Origin: Clostridia bacterium
GTDB lineage: Bacteria; Bacillota; Clostridia; Oscillospirales; QAMX01
Direction: 5' to 3'
Length of the DNA: 7,376 bases
Assembly (NCBI GenBank): GCA_024404415.1
Contig: JAKSPX010000068.1
Span: forward strand, 1-7,376
In this document: one piece after another, positions 1 through 7,376 of the stretch
Layout: the number at the start of each line of letters is the position of its first letter
Numbering within the stretch: position 1 is the first letter of the stretch
Program-made: the position numbers and the translations under genes
The notes under the pieces: model-generated
What the model saw: the letters and a program-made list of their open reading frames with translations, nothing else
Databases searched by the model: none
What the model was told of the DNA's origin: nothing

Positions 1-1642
1 AGAAGAGGAACTGGTCGATGTTCAGACTGCCGTCGCGCCCGAGATAGACGCGGGAATCGTAGGTGCAGTGCTTGAGGAGATAATCGGCGATGGTGAGGGC
101 GTTGTCGTAGTCGCTCTTTTGGGGATCGTAAAGCCTTCTGGCCATGTTGACCAGCTTGTCGCTGGCCTTGGAAATATCGGTGTAGAAGAGCCCGATGCGC
201 TCCGCGTTGGAGCGGTAGCGTTCAAGGTTTCCGCCATAGACGTTGTCGATCTCCTCATCCGTGACCGTATCGTAAAAGCCCTTGCCGAAATAGCGGTAGA
301 AATTCGCCGTGTCGGCGTTTTTCCGGAGGGTGACGAAGTTGGCCGTGTAGGAGGTGCCGGAGGGAACGCCCTCGGCGGCATAGAGGCCGGTACCGTTGAA
401 ATCGTCCAGAACGGTCAGTTTGTTCTTGCCGAGCAGAGAATAGCTTTTGACCATCGGCACCTCAAAGAAGGTGTTGGCCTGGATGTCCTCATAGGTGATG
501 TTGATATCGGCCTTGCCGAGCATTCGGTGAAGCACCCGCTCGATGGAGAGATCGGCGGTCTGATAGGTGTTGCGCGCGCGGTTGTCGATCAGCTTCACGG
601 CGTTCGCGGTCTCGTCCATGGCAAGCGACGAGGGCGCGCCGTTGCTCGGCATCTCCACGCCGCTCAGAGCGCGGCGGCTCCACGTGCCGTCAAAATTGCG
701 GTAGGCGTAGGAGCGCAGGTAGAAATACTCGATGTCGGGTGAATAGCTGGTGACAGACAGGGTGTGCACGCGGGAGGAATTCAGGATCACACCCTCGCCG
801 TCGTCGACTCCGATGCGGTCATTTTCATAAACGATGTCGCGTGTGGTGGAAAAGAGGTTTTCCTCTGTGCGCAAAACCAGCTCGGTCAGACGCGTGCTGA
901 GACCCAGATTGGCCTTTGACGCCGCGTAGCGATCCTCCGGGAGGGCCGTGACCAGGCGCGTGAGGATCAGGGCGAGGAGCACCGCCGGGATCATGACGAT
1001 GTTGGTCATGCGCCCGAAGCGCACCGAATAGCGCTCGCTCAACCGGTAATCCAGATACACCGACTGGCGAAGCCTCATGTAGTAAAGCGCAAGCCCGAAG
1101 ATGAGCGTCGGGAAATAGCCGGTGCCGAGTGAATCACCTGCCAGCTCATAATAGATGGAGAACGGGATGAGGATGAAGAGCACCAGCCCGACGTTGGAAA
1201 AGCGAGTGGCAAAGAAGGTCATCAGGAGCGTGAAAAAGACCGTGACGATGATGACCGTGACGTACTGGAAGGCCTCATTCGGGGCATTGTACTTGAGGAA
1301 AAGCGTGGAGATCCACTGAAAATAGCCGTTGATCCAGGAATGGAAGGTCGGATCAGCGGCATAGTAGACCACCGCCCCGATCACCGAGGTAAAAAGCGCG
1401 GTGATGGTGAGGATGGATATGGCCGTGCTGGAAAGCAGAATGTTCCACACGAGCGAGAAGAAAAAGGTATATTTGAAGAGCAGATCGGCCGAATAGACCT
1501 CCGCGACGTGCGGAATGGAGCCGCACACCGAGAAAATGACAAAATAGGCAAAGATCTGCGTCAGAACGGTATCCAGTAAAAACTTGACGATGCGGTCAAG
1601 AATGACCTGCTTTTTGTCTTTTGTCAGAAGATTGGAAAGCAT
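1..1642 (-). CDS. Transglutaminase-like membrane protein (TgpA type), C-terminus beyond window
   Basis: Partial gene: 547 codons are read from ATG at 1642, and the frame stays open at the left edge. AGGAGG five bases before the ATG supports this start, 33 nt after the DUF58 stop. About six or seven membrane segments fill residues 22-230 (for example near 23-41, 60-95, 130-150, 155-175, 185-200 and 210-230), followed by a long, probably extracytoplasmic region. Near residues 303-322 it reads YFYLRSYAYRNFDGTWSR, resembling the 'LRG..Y..Y.G..W' segment before the transglutaminase core of TgpA-like proteins. From about residue 485 the core itself begins (DNALTIADYLLKHCTYDS, then IDQFLF), which in the family directly precedes the GxC catalytic cysteine. 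That cysteine, and the His and Asp, lie outside the window, so activity cannot be judged. Family members are thought to act in the envelope, with MoxR and DUF58 partners; the substrate is unknown. Confidence 0.88.
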   Translation of the reverse strand, partial: MLSNLLTKDKKQVILDRIVKFLLDTVLTQIFAYFVIFSVCGSIPHVAEVYSADLLFKYTFFFSLVWNILLSSTAISILTITALFTSVIGAVVYYAADPTFHSWINGYFQWISTLFLKYNAPNEAFQYVTVIIVTVFFTLLMTFFATRFSNVGLVLFILIPFSIYYELAGDSLGTGYFPTLIFGLALYYMRLRQSVYLDYRLSERYSVRFGRMTNIVMIPAVLLALILTRLVTALPEDRYAASKANLGLSTRLTELVLRTEENLFSTTRDIVYENDRIGVDDGEGVILNSSRVHTLSVTSYSPDIEYFYLRSYAYRNFDGTWSRRALSGVEMPSNGAPSSLAMDETANAVKLIDNRARNTYQTADLSIERVLHRMLGKADINITYEDIQANTFFEVPMVKSYSLLGKNKLTVLDDFNGTGLYAAEGVPSGTSYTANFVTLRKNADTANFYRYFGKGFYDTVTDEEIDNVYGGNLERYRSNAERIGLFYTDISKASDKLVNMARRLYDPQKSDYDNALTIADYLLKHCTYDSRVYLGRDGSLNIDQFLF

Positions 1643-1675
1643 GGAGTCCTCCTCTCTCAAGGATCTTAAGAAGCG

Positions 1676-2847
1676 TCACACAAGCGACCAGACGGGATCG
1701 TCGTCCTCTTCCCCGGCAAACCAGACCTCCAGCCCGAGGGCGTTGAAGATCTTTTCGCCGTAGGAGGCGTGCCCGGCGGCGATGATGACCGGTGAAGCGC
1801 CCGTCTCACGCACGTCGGAGGCGAAGAGCAGCGCCTTGTCATCAAGCGCCGAGGTGAATAGGATCATCCGGCCGTGGCCGGAGAAGAGTTCGTTTTTGCC
1901 GTCGAGCAGGGAATAATCGAGGTCACATTTTTTCCGGCAGCTTTCGGCAAGCGCCGTGAAGGCTTTTTTGAAGGAACAGGCGTCGTAATCGTCGGCTTCC
2001 ACGCCGCCCGCGCCGTTTTCCAGACCGGTGATCAGGCGCACCTCGAGATTTTCCCCCATGGCGTCGAAAATGAGCGCCGAGGCGAGGTGTGCCAGAAGGT
2101 CGGTGTGTTCATCCTCCATGCCGCCCGCGTCGTAGACGACGGTGATCTCCCTCTTGCCCTCCTCCTCCCAGGTGCGGGTGAAACGGCCGAAGCCGCGGGA
2201 GGAAAGGCTGTGGTGAAGGTGCGCCATGGAGTCGCCCGGCTGATAGGGGCGCACGTCCGCCGCCTCGGGCGAATCAAGCCCCGTGCCGCCGTAGGCCATC
2301 TCGCCGCCGATGGGCGAGACCAGCGCTTTCAGAAGTGCCGCGCCGCCGCCGCGCACCGAGGGGTAAATCATGATGCGGTGGGCCTTCAAAGGCCGGTGCA
2401 GGCGGAAAAGGCGCAGATAATCCACCACGGCGATGCCGGTTGCGCCCGCCGTGAAATAACCGTGGCGGCGGCAGAGCACGTCAAGCTCCAGATGCCGCTC
2501 CTCGAAGGGCGCAAGCGAGATCTGCGTGGCCATGAATTCCTCCGCGGGGTCGTAGGACACGTCGCGGCTGACGGTGGTGTAGACCGTCAGGTAAGGAATG
2601 GGCAGGATCGATTTATTTTTGATGGTCAAAACCGTGCTGAAGGCGTCTCCCTTGACGGGATCGGCGTTGGTGTCCGCCGAGGTGATCTTCACGAAGGGCA
2701 GGGTCAGAAGCGCGTAAAGGAGCGTCAGGACGGGCAGAAGCAGGACCCCGTACATCAGAAGCTCGGCGTTGCGGCTTTTGACGATGGCGGAATAGAGCAT
2801 CACCGCGCCGATGAGCAGCACGTAGACGACTCTCGAACGGATCAGTC

Positions 2848-2851
<4 letters not shown>
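1676..2851 (-). CDS. DUF58 domain membrane protein
   Basis: A 391-residue protein with two N-terminal membrane segments (about residues 8-24 and 30-53) and a mainly cytoplasmic or peripheral remainder. The DUF58 core is at residues 191-245: GTGLDSPEAADVRPYQPGD, then HLHHSLSSRG, then a strand ending in VVYD (Asp241), which fits the metal-site strand of the von Willebrand A-like fold many DUF58 proteins carry. The usual family motif is Y.PGD..R.IHW..SAR. Here Tyr203, Pro205, Gly206 and Asp207 are kept, but the tryptophan is His214. The length is normal for the family. The ATG overlaps the moxR stop as ATGA, implying translational coupling, and the stop is 33 nt before the transglutaminase gene. 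DUF58 proteins are usually encoded beside MoxR ATPases and are presumed clients or partners of them. No enzymatic role is established, so the family call is firm and the function open. Confidence 0.9.
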
Positions 2852-3795
<944 letters not shown>

Positions 3796-3804
3796 ATCCC
3801 CCTT

Positions 3805-3822
3805 CGGCTGTCAAAACAGCCG
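3805..3822 (-). promoter_or_regulatory. Leader hairpin between Shine-Dalgarno and moxR start
   Basis: On the minus strand the leader reads GAAAGGAG, then CGGCTG-TTTTGA-CAGCCG (perfect 6-bp stem, 6-nt loop), then AAGGGGGAT and the ATG. Without folding, the consensus-like AGGAG (3827-3823) is 27 nt from the ATG, too far to serve. With the stem folded, nine unpaired bases remain between them, a normal spacing. There is no T-run after it, so it is not an intrinsic terminator. The inverted repeat is seen directly; a role in translation is inferred. Confidence 0.5.
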
Positions 3823-3845
3823 CTCCTTTCGACTTATTTCATCTT

Positions 3846-3874
3846 ATTTTATCATAAAAGCGATATGAGCGCAA
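3846..3874 (-). promoter_or_regulatory. Candidate housekeeping promoter for moxR-DUF58-transglutaminase operon
   Basis: On the minus strand TTGCGC (3874-3869) is followed after exactly 17 bases by TAAAAT (3851-3846), a five-of-six match to the -10 consensus. The -35 matches only in TTG. It lies in an AT-rich patch in otherwise GC-rich sequence and would give a leader of about 44 nt before the moxR ATG. It is the only promoter-like pair I see in this gap. Confidence 0.5.
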
Positions 3875-3915
3875 CCCTGCCCCATGATTTTTCGCAGGTG
3901 GGCACAAAGTCACGG

Positions 3916-3957
3916 GGATAAGACGAACGGGGAGCCCTTTTTGCTCCCCGTTTATCC
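3916..3957 (-). terminator. Hairpin terminator after esterase gene
   Basis: A perfect 10-bp stem, AACGGGGAGC (3926-3935) with GCTCCCCGTT (3943-3952), closes a 7-nt loop. An outer GGATA/TATCC pair extends it across a 5-nt bulge on one side. It lies 18 nt past the esterase stop and upstream of the moxR promoter, where a terminator between two same-strand operons is expected. The T-run in the minus direction is poor (CGTCTTATCC), so termination may be leaky. Confidence 0.6.
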
Positions 3958-3975
3958 AAAGTTTTATAAAATTTT

Positions 3976-5046
3976 TCAGACGTTGTGCTTATCGCGGTAA
4001 TCCATGTAGATATTCCAGTCGGTGCGGCTCATGAAGTGGCTGCCCGGACGCATGTGGTAGCCGATGAAGCCCTCGTGGAAGGCTTTCCCCGCCACCGGCG
4101 TCTCGGAATCGCACACAAGGCCGGTCTTGCCGTAGGCTTCCCACATCGGGGATGCCGCGCGGCAGGCATAAAGCTCGCTCTGCGGATCCGCCCATTCGTC
4201 GCCCTCGGCAGAGCCGACGAGCAGATGGCGCGGGGCGATGAGTGCGAGGAGCATATGCGCGTCAAAATCAAGATCATCTGGTGCGACGCCGCGCAGATCC
4301 TGCATGGCGGGCGAGAACCAGTAGGGGAAGACGTCGGTCATGCCGGAAAGCGCTTCGCCGACCTTGCCGCGGTTGATGGCCGCGCCGCCGCAGCCGGATT
4401 CATTCGAGATAACCAGCGCAAAGCGCGGGTCGTTGGCGCCCGCCCAGAGTGCGGTCTTGCCGAGGCGGGAGTGACCGATGACGGCGATGCGGTCGGGGTC
4501 GACCTCCGGGAGAGTGAGGATGTGATCCAGCACGCGGGAGGCCGCAAAGGCCCAGATGCCGATCTTGCCCCAGTCGTCGCGGCCGGTTCTGTCCATATTA
4601 TAGAAGGGAACGATGCCGTCCCAGACGTTGGCGTCCAGAGAGACCTCGTCATAATTGAAGGTAGCGATGCCGAAGCCGCGGTCGATGATCTCCTCTGCCG
4701 GGAGGTAATGGCCGCCGGCCGGGCCGTGGAAGCAGATATTCACAAAGAAGGGATGCTTTTTGCCGTCATCCGGAGCAAAATAGTCGTATTCAAAGGCGGC
4801 TTCGCCCTTGTCGGCATCAAATGAGAGGCGATAACGCTGGTGCTTGGCCTTGCCCGCGAAGGTCTTGTCGGCGATCTCGGTGTCCTTGCCGACTGCTTTC
4901 GCGCGCACCTCTGCCGGGGCGGGGGGCATCATGCCGTAAAGGCGGTCGCGCATGAGGGCGTAAAGCTCCTCCTGGATCTTCTCCGCTTCGGCCGGGGTGG
5001 AAGCCTTTTCCCACATCGGGATATTGCGTTCAACAAAGTTTTTCAT
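3976..5046 (-). CDS. Glucuronoyl esterase-like (CE15-type) alpha/beta hydrolase, no signal peptide
   Basis: A 356-residue serine hydrolase. The nucleophile motif is GHSRLGKTALW (residues 191-201), with Ser193, the adjacent Arg194 typical of CE15, and Lys197 at the +4 position that contacts the uronate in known glucuronoyl esterases. Glu216 in SNESGCGGAA is 23 residues after the serine, matching the acid position recalled for fungal CE15 enzymes. HMLLALIAPRHLLVGSA is followed by EGDEWADP (281-288), with Trp285 the likely sugar-contacting tryptophan, and His337 in RPGSHF is the probable catalytic histidine. CE15 enzymes cleave esters of 4-O-methyl-glucuronate in lignin-carbohydrate links. Most are secreted, but this N-terminus is charged with no signal peptide, so it is probably cytoplasmic and may act on small imported uronate or related esters. 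The ATG at 5046 has AAGGAAG upstream, and the preceding glycerate kinase stop is only 12 nt away. It could otherwise be a broader acetylxylan-esterase-like hydrolase. Confidence 0.82.
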   Translation of the reverse strand: MKNFVERNIPMWEKASTPAEAEKIQEELYALMRDRLYGMMPPAPAEVRAKAVGKDTEIADKTFAGKAKHQRYRLSFDADKGEAAFEYDYFAPDDGKKHPFFVNICFHGPAGGHYLPAEEIIDRGFGIATFNYDEVSLDANVWDGIVPFYNMDRTGRDDWGKIGIWAFAASRVLDHILTLPEVDPDRIAVIGHSRLGKTALWAGANDPRFALVISNESGCGGAAINRGKVGEALSGMTDVFPYWFSPAMQDLRGVAPDDLDFDAHMLLALIAPRHLLVGSAEGDEWADPQSELYACRAASPMWEAYGKTGLVCDSETPVAGKAFHEGFIGYHMRPGSHFMSRTDWNIYMDYRDKHNV

Positions 5047-5058
5047 GATCTTCTTCCT

Positions 5059-6156
5059 TTATTCTGAAATTTTAATGGTTCTGAAGAGGTTTTCGGCGGT
5101 CTTTTCCAGCGCCTTTTCGGTTTCGGAGGCGCTCAGAAGCGCACCGACCGGGTAATTGGTCATGGGGAAGACGGCGCTCACGCCGGATAGATAGGCTTCC
5201 CCGACCTCCCCTGCTCTTCCGCAGAGGACGTAAAGCGGGACGCCCGCCTTTTTCGCGCGTGAAGCGATACCGCCGACGGCCTTGCCCATCATGGACTGAC
5301 CGTCAAAGGAGCCTTCGCCGGTGACGACCAGATCGGCCGATCGAATGGCTTCGTCGAGGCCGACCGTGTGGCTGACCACGTCGATGCCGCGTTCCAGCTC
5401 TCCGCCGAAGAGGGCGAGGACGGCGTAACCCATGCCGCCCGCCGCGCCCGCGCCGGGGAGATCGGCCTTTTCGATGTCGATGACCGAGGACGCATGGCGC
5501 ATGCCTTCATCCAGCATGGCGATGGTCTTTTCGTCGGCGCCCTTCTGCGGGCCGAAGATCGCCGCCGAGCCTTTTTCGCCGCAGAGCGGGTTTTCCACGT
5601 CGCAGAGGGCCGTGATCGCGGGGATCTTCCCCTCCGGCCTTTCAAAGCGGGAGAGCGTTCTGAGGCTTCGCCCGGTGGGAATGAATTCGATATCGTGGTC
5701 ATCATAGAAGGTGAAGCCCATGGCCGAGGCCATGCCGAGGCCCATGTCGCTGGTGCCGCTGCCGCCGAGGCCCAGAAGCACCTTTTCCGCGCCATCCTCC
5801 GTCGCCTTCATGATGAGCTCGCCCACGCCGTAGGTGGTGGCGATCTCGGTGATGCGGAGCTCGCTCTTGGTCAGCCCCGCAGCCTCCGCCGACTCGACGT
5901 AGGCAGTCTTGCCGTCCGGGAAGAGGAGGTATTTTGCCTCCAGCTCCTCGCCGTAGGGACCGCGCACCTTGGCCGACTTTTCCACCGCGCCCAGGGTCAT
6001 GAAGCATTCCTTGGTGCCCTCGCCCCCGTCGCCGAGCGGCAGAAGGCAGGTCTCCGCCTCCGGGAAGATTTTTTCCGCCGCCCTCCGGATCGCCTCCGAG
6101 GCCTCTTTGGCCGCGAGCGTCCCCTTGAAGGAATCCGGGCAGATGACGATCTTCAT
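5059..6156 (-). CDS. glxK: Glycerate kinase (class 1, GlxK/GarK family)
   Basis: It phosphorylates D-glycerate with ATP, by family precedent giving 2-phosphoglycerate for lower glycolysis. The 365-residue length fits the family. Motifs in order: PDSFKG (residues 7-12), LPLGDGGEGT (39-48), GLGGSGTSDMG (129-139), CDVENPLCG (185-193), a glycine-rich PGAGAAGGMGY (234-244), and TGEGSFDGQS (279-288). All the family's signature blocks are intact. The frame is open up to 6288, but AAGGAGG at 6173-6167 places the start at ATG 6156 (MKIVICPDSFKG, nine bases from AGGAGG). ATG 6162 (two residues longer) is only three bases from it, and family members typically begin at this MKIV-like segment. It is first in an operon with the esterase and diverges from the PfkB kinase gene. 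Glycerate arises in aldarate, serine or glyoxylate-type catabolism, and the esterase neighbour points to the sugar-acid route, by inference. Confidence 0.94.
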   Translation of the reverse strand: MKIVICPDSFKGTLAAKEASEAIRRAAEKIFPEAETCLLPLGDGGEGTKECFMTLGAVEKSAKVRGPYGEELEAKYLLFPDGKTAYVESAEAAGLTKSELRITEIATTYGVGELIMKATEDGAEKVLLGLGGSGTSDMGLGMASAMGFTFYDDHDIEFIPTGRSLRTLSRFERPEGKIPAITALCDVENPLCGEKGSAAIFGPQKGADEKTIAMLDEGMRHASSVIDIEKADLPGAGAAGGMGYAVLALFGGELERGIDVVSHTVGLDEAIRSADLVVTGEGSFDGQSMMGKAVGGIASRAKKAGVPLYVLCGRAGEVGEAYLSGVSAVFPMTNYPVGALLSASETEKALEKTAENLFRTIKISE

Positions 6157-6196
6157 ATCCATTCCCCTCCTTCGGATGTGGTCTTTTCTTACCTTT

Positions 6197-6225
6197 AGAA
6201 TAGCACCTTTTCGGGGAAAGCGCAA
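6197..6225 (-). promoter_or_regulatory. Candidate extended -10 promoter for glycerate kinase-esterase operon
   Basis: On the minus strand TTGCGC (6225-6220), a 17-base spacer and TATTCT (6202-6197) are preceded by TGC, giving the extended -10 form TGnTATTCT. The -10 matches consensus at four of six positions and the extension may compensate. The leader would be about 35 nt. The -35 hexamer is the same as that upstream of moxR. Confidence 0.5.
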
Positions 6226-6254
6226 GAGAAAGATGGCGATTCCTCTCTTTCTTG
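6223..6254. promoter_or_regulatory. Imperfect dyad between divergent promoters, possible operator
   Basis: CAAGAGAAAGA (6223-6233) and TCTCTTTCTTG (6244-6254) are inverted repeats matching at 9 of 11 positions around a 10-nt centre. The arms overlap the -35 elements of both divergent promoters. Part of the symmetry is expected because both -35 boxes begin TTG and the arms are purine- or pyrimidine-rich, so the operator call is tentative. No regulator gene is in the window. Confidence 0.25.
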
Positions 6255-6280
6255 ACAATCGGACATGATTTATGTATAAT
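6252..6280 (+). promoter_or_regulatory. Perfect consensus sigma-A promoter for PfkB kinase
   Basis: TTGACA (6252-6257), a 17-base spacer and TATAAT (6275-6280) match the housekeeping consensus at all twelve positions. The start site would be near 6287, leaving a leader of about 29 nt with AAAGG (6304-6308) seven bases before the ATG at 6316. Confidence 0.92.
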
Positions 6281-6315
6281 GATTCCATTCTTCGGCATAA
6301 CAGAAAGGCAGCAGT

Positions 6316-7227
6316 ATGGAAAAGAAAATCGCGGTCATCGGCGCTTCCCGCATAGACGTCTCGGGCTTCACCGAAAAGGCGCTTTCCCAGCGTGAGGTCA
6401 ACACCATGGAGATGCGTTTCTCCTTTGGCGGCAGCGGCCTGAATATCGCGCGCGATCTGGCGCTTTTGGGGCAGAAACCCGCCCTGATCTCACTTTTCGG
6501 GCGGGATCAGATGGGCATGCTCCTGGCCTCGGCCTGCCAGCAGAGCGACATCGACATTTCCCGCAGCGACGCCTCCCTTGCCCCCTCCGCCGCGGCCTTC
6601 TCGGTCCACAACGACCGGGGTGAAAGCGTGCTTTCCTGCACCGACAACCGCATCGTTGAGGGCATGACGCCCGCCTTCTTTGAGGAACGCCTCCGCTACA
6701 TCAACAATTCCGCCGCCTGCCTCTTCGGTGCCGACCTTCCGAAGGAGAGCATCGAATACCTCGCCGACCACGTCACCGTGCCGCTCTTCGCCTTCGGCGT
6801 TTCCCCCTCCCGCGTTTCGGTCCTTGCGCCCGTCCTCTCCAAGCTCTTCGGCATCCGCCTCAACCTTCTAGAGGCGCGCCGCCTCACCGGAGCCATCACG
6901 CCCGGCGACTGTGCGGGCTTCCTCTGCGACAAAGGCATCAAATTGGCCGCCGTCACGCTCGGCGCGGAGGGCTGCTACCTCGCGAGCACCGGCATGCACG
7001 TCTCCTGCCCCTCCTTCGCCGCGCGCCCCGTCACCACGCCGCTCGGCGCGGGCGACGCGGTCTCCGCCGTCCTGCTCTGGGGCTTTTCCAACCGTCTGCG
7101 TCTGCGCGACATCGCGGTCTCGGCCATGCGTGCCGCCGCCATCACCTGCTCCTCCGAGGACGCGGTCAGCCCCGACCTTTCCGAGATCGCCCTGCTCGAG
7201 GAGATCCGGAAGCACATGCAGGAGTGA
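6316..7227 (+). CDS. PfkB-family kinase, pseudouridine kinase-like
   Basis: A 303-residue ribokinase/PfkB-fold kinase, expected to transfer phosphate from ATP to a sugar or nucleoside hydroxyl. It has the N-terminal substrate motif FGGSGLNIARDLALLG (37-52), the NxxE motif NLLE (183-186) in an RLNLLEARRLTG context, the nucleotide-binding TLGAEGCY (214-221), and the C-terminal LGAGDA with catalytic base Asp247. The opening IAVIGASRIDVSGF followed by the GG.G.NIA block, and the segment ending in NLLEARRLTG, most resemble PsuK pseudouridine kinases by eye, and the length is close to theirs. The residues before GAGD are TPL instead of the common DTT or DVT. PsuK normally works with the PsuG glycosidase, and no psuG is present here. 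The ATG is preceded by AAAGG and a perfect promoter, and a hairpin follows the stop. The PfkB family is firm; the substrate is uncertain. Confidence 0.85.
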   Translation: MEKKIAVIGASRIDVSGFTEKALSQREVNTMEMRFSFGGSGLNIARDLALLGQKPALISLFGRDQMGMLLASACQQSDIDISRSDASLAPSAAAFSVHNDRGESVLSCTDNRIVEGMTPAFFEERLRYINNSAACLFGADLPKESIEYLADHVTVPLFAFGVSPSRVSVLAPVLSKLFGIRLNLLEARRLTGAITPGDCAGFLCDKGIKLAAVTLGAEGCYLASTGMHVSCPSFAARPVTTPLGAGDAVSAVLLWGFSNRLRLRDIAVSAMRAAAITCSSEDAVSPDLSEIALLEEIRKHMQE

Positions 7228-7240
7228 TCACCATTCAAAA

Positions 7241-7266
7241 AAGCGCCGCTTTCACAAGCGGCGCTT
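7241..7266. terminator. Strong hairpin after PfkB kinase, probably bidirectional terminator
   Basis: AAGCGCCGCTT (7241-7251) and AAGCGGCGCTT (7256-7266) form a perfect 11-bp stem with a TCAC loop, 13 nt past the kinase stop. Read on the plus strand it is followed only by CCAGTTTG, a weak T-run. Read on the minus strand the stem runs into a T-run (TTTTTTGAATGG), a better intrinsic terminator for transcripts arriving from the right. Confidence 0.75.
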
Positions 7267-7285
7267 CCAGTTTGTCGAAAAGTAT

Positions 7286-7334
7286 GTCATTGCGAGGAGA
7301 CAGGTCACGGCGTGACCTGTTGACGTGGCAATCC
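7286..7334. repeat. Palindromic interspersed repeat (GTCATTGCGAGGAG...GGCAATCC type)
   Basis: GTCATTGCGAGGAG (7286-7299) leads into a near-perfect palindrome, ACAGGTCACG-G-CGTGACCTGT (7300-7320), then TGACGTGGCAATCC (7321-7334). ATTGC (7289-7293) and GCAAT (7328-7332) pair as an outer stem, so the element can fold as a two-part hairpin. I recognise the flanks as a widespread REP or MITE-like intergenic repeat of many bacterial genomes, including Clostridia. Its copy number cannot be seen here. It lies outside genes and the 42 bp after it are AT-rich without features. Confidence 0.75.
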
Positions 7335-7376
7335 GTAAATTTCAGCACCTAATATGAACAATTTCGTCTCTATTTG

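Noticed and set aside
68..742. Long plus-strand open frame opposite the transglutaminase gene
   Set aside because: It is antisense to a well-supported coding region, has no recognisable domain, and fits the spurious open frames expected in GC-rich sequence.
3805..3822. Leader hairpin as an intrinsic terminator
   Set aside because: The minus-strand sequence after the stem is AAGGGGGAT with no T-run, and it lies directly before the gene's start.
3985..4824. Plus-strand open frame opposite the esterase
   Set aside because: No family features are visible, and the minus-strand esterase carries a full set of catalytic motifs.
5368..6198. Plus-strand open frame opposite glycerate kinase
   Set aside because: It is antisense to an intact glycerate kinase with all signature blocks, and no domain is recognised.
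6157..6288. N-terminal extension of glycerate kinase to ATG 6288
   Set aside because: The extension covers the promoter region, is basic and unlike the family, and the strong AAGGAGG at 6167-6173 points to the later start.
7335..7376. AT-rich tail at the right edge
   Set aside because: It is too short to assign, with no promoter pair, start codon context or repeat that I could support.

Overview
The window looks like chromosomal DNA from a moderately GC-rich anaerobic member of the Bacillota (Clostridia, possibly an Oscillospirales-like gut or rumen lineage). This rests on strong AGGAGG-type ribosome binding sites, a perfect TTGACA-17-TATAAT promoter, the MoxR/DUF58/transglutaminase gene order, and a GTCATTGCGAGGAG-type interspersed repeat. 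The lineage is an inference. No phage, plasmid, transposase, CRISPR, tRNA or rRNA signal was seen.

Left part (1-3874, minus strand): a three-gene operon transcribed right to left. It encodes a MoxR-family AAA+ ATPase, a membrane-anchored DUF58 protein overlapping it by 4 bp (ATGA), and a multi-pass membrane protein with a transglutaminase-like domain (TgpA type). The window edge cuts the last gene just before its expected catalytic cysteine. A candidate promoter lies at 3846-3874. The leader has a hairpin between a good Shine-Dalgarno sequence and the moxR start codon.

Middle part (3916-6225, minus strand): a second operon, with a class-1 glycerate kinase followed 12 nt later by an alpha/beta hydrolase of the glucuronoyl esterase (CE15) type without a signal peptide. 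It appears to start at a promoter near 6197-6225 and end at a hairpin at 3916-3957. The pair suggests use of plant-derived sugar acids: the esterase would free a uronate-type acid and the kinase would move glycerate into glycolysis as 2-phosphoglycerate. The metabolic link between them is inferred.

Right part (6252-7376, plus strand): a divergent PfkB-family kinase gene, closest by eye to pseudouridine kinases, is driven by a perfect consensus promoter and followed by a strong hairpin. Past it lies a palindromic interspersed repeat and about 40 bp of AT-rich sequence with nothing recognisable.

I did not find a clearly new multi-gene system. The points most worth a second look are the cytoplasmic CE15-like esterase paired with glycerate kinase, the hairpin-bridged ribosome binding site of moxR, and the orphan PsuK-like kinase with an altered GAGD motif.
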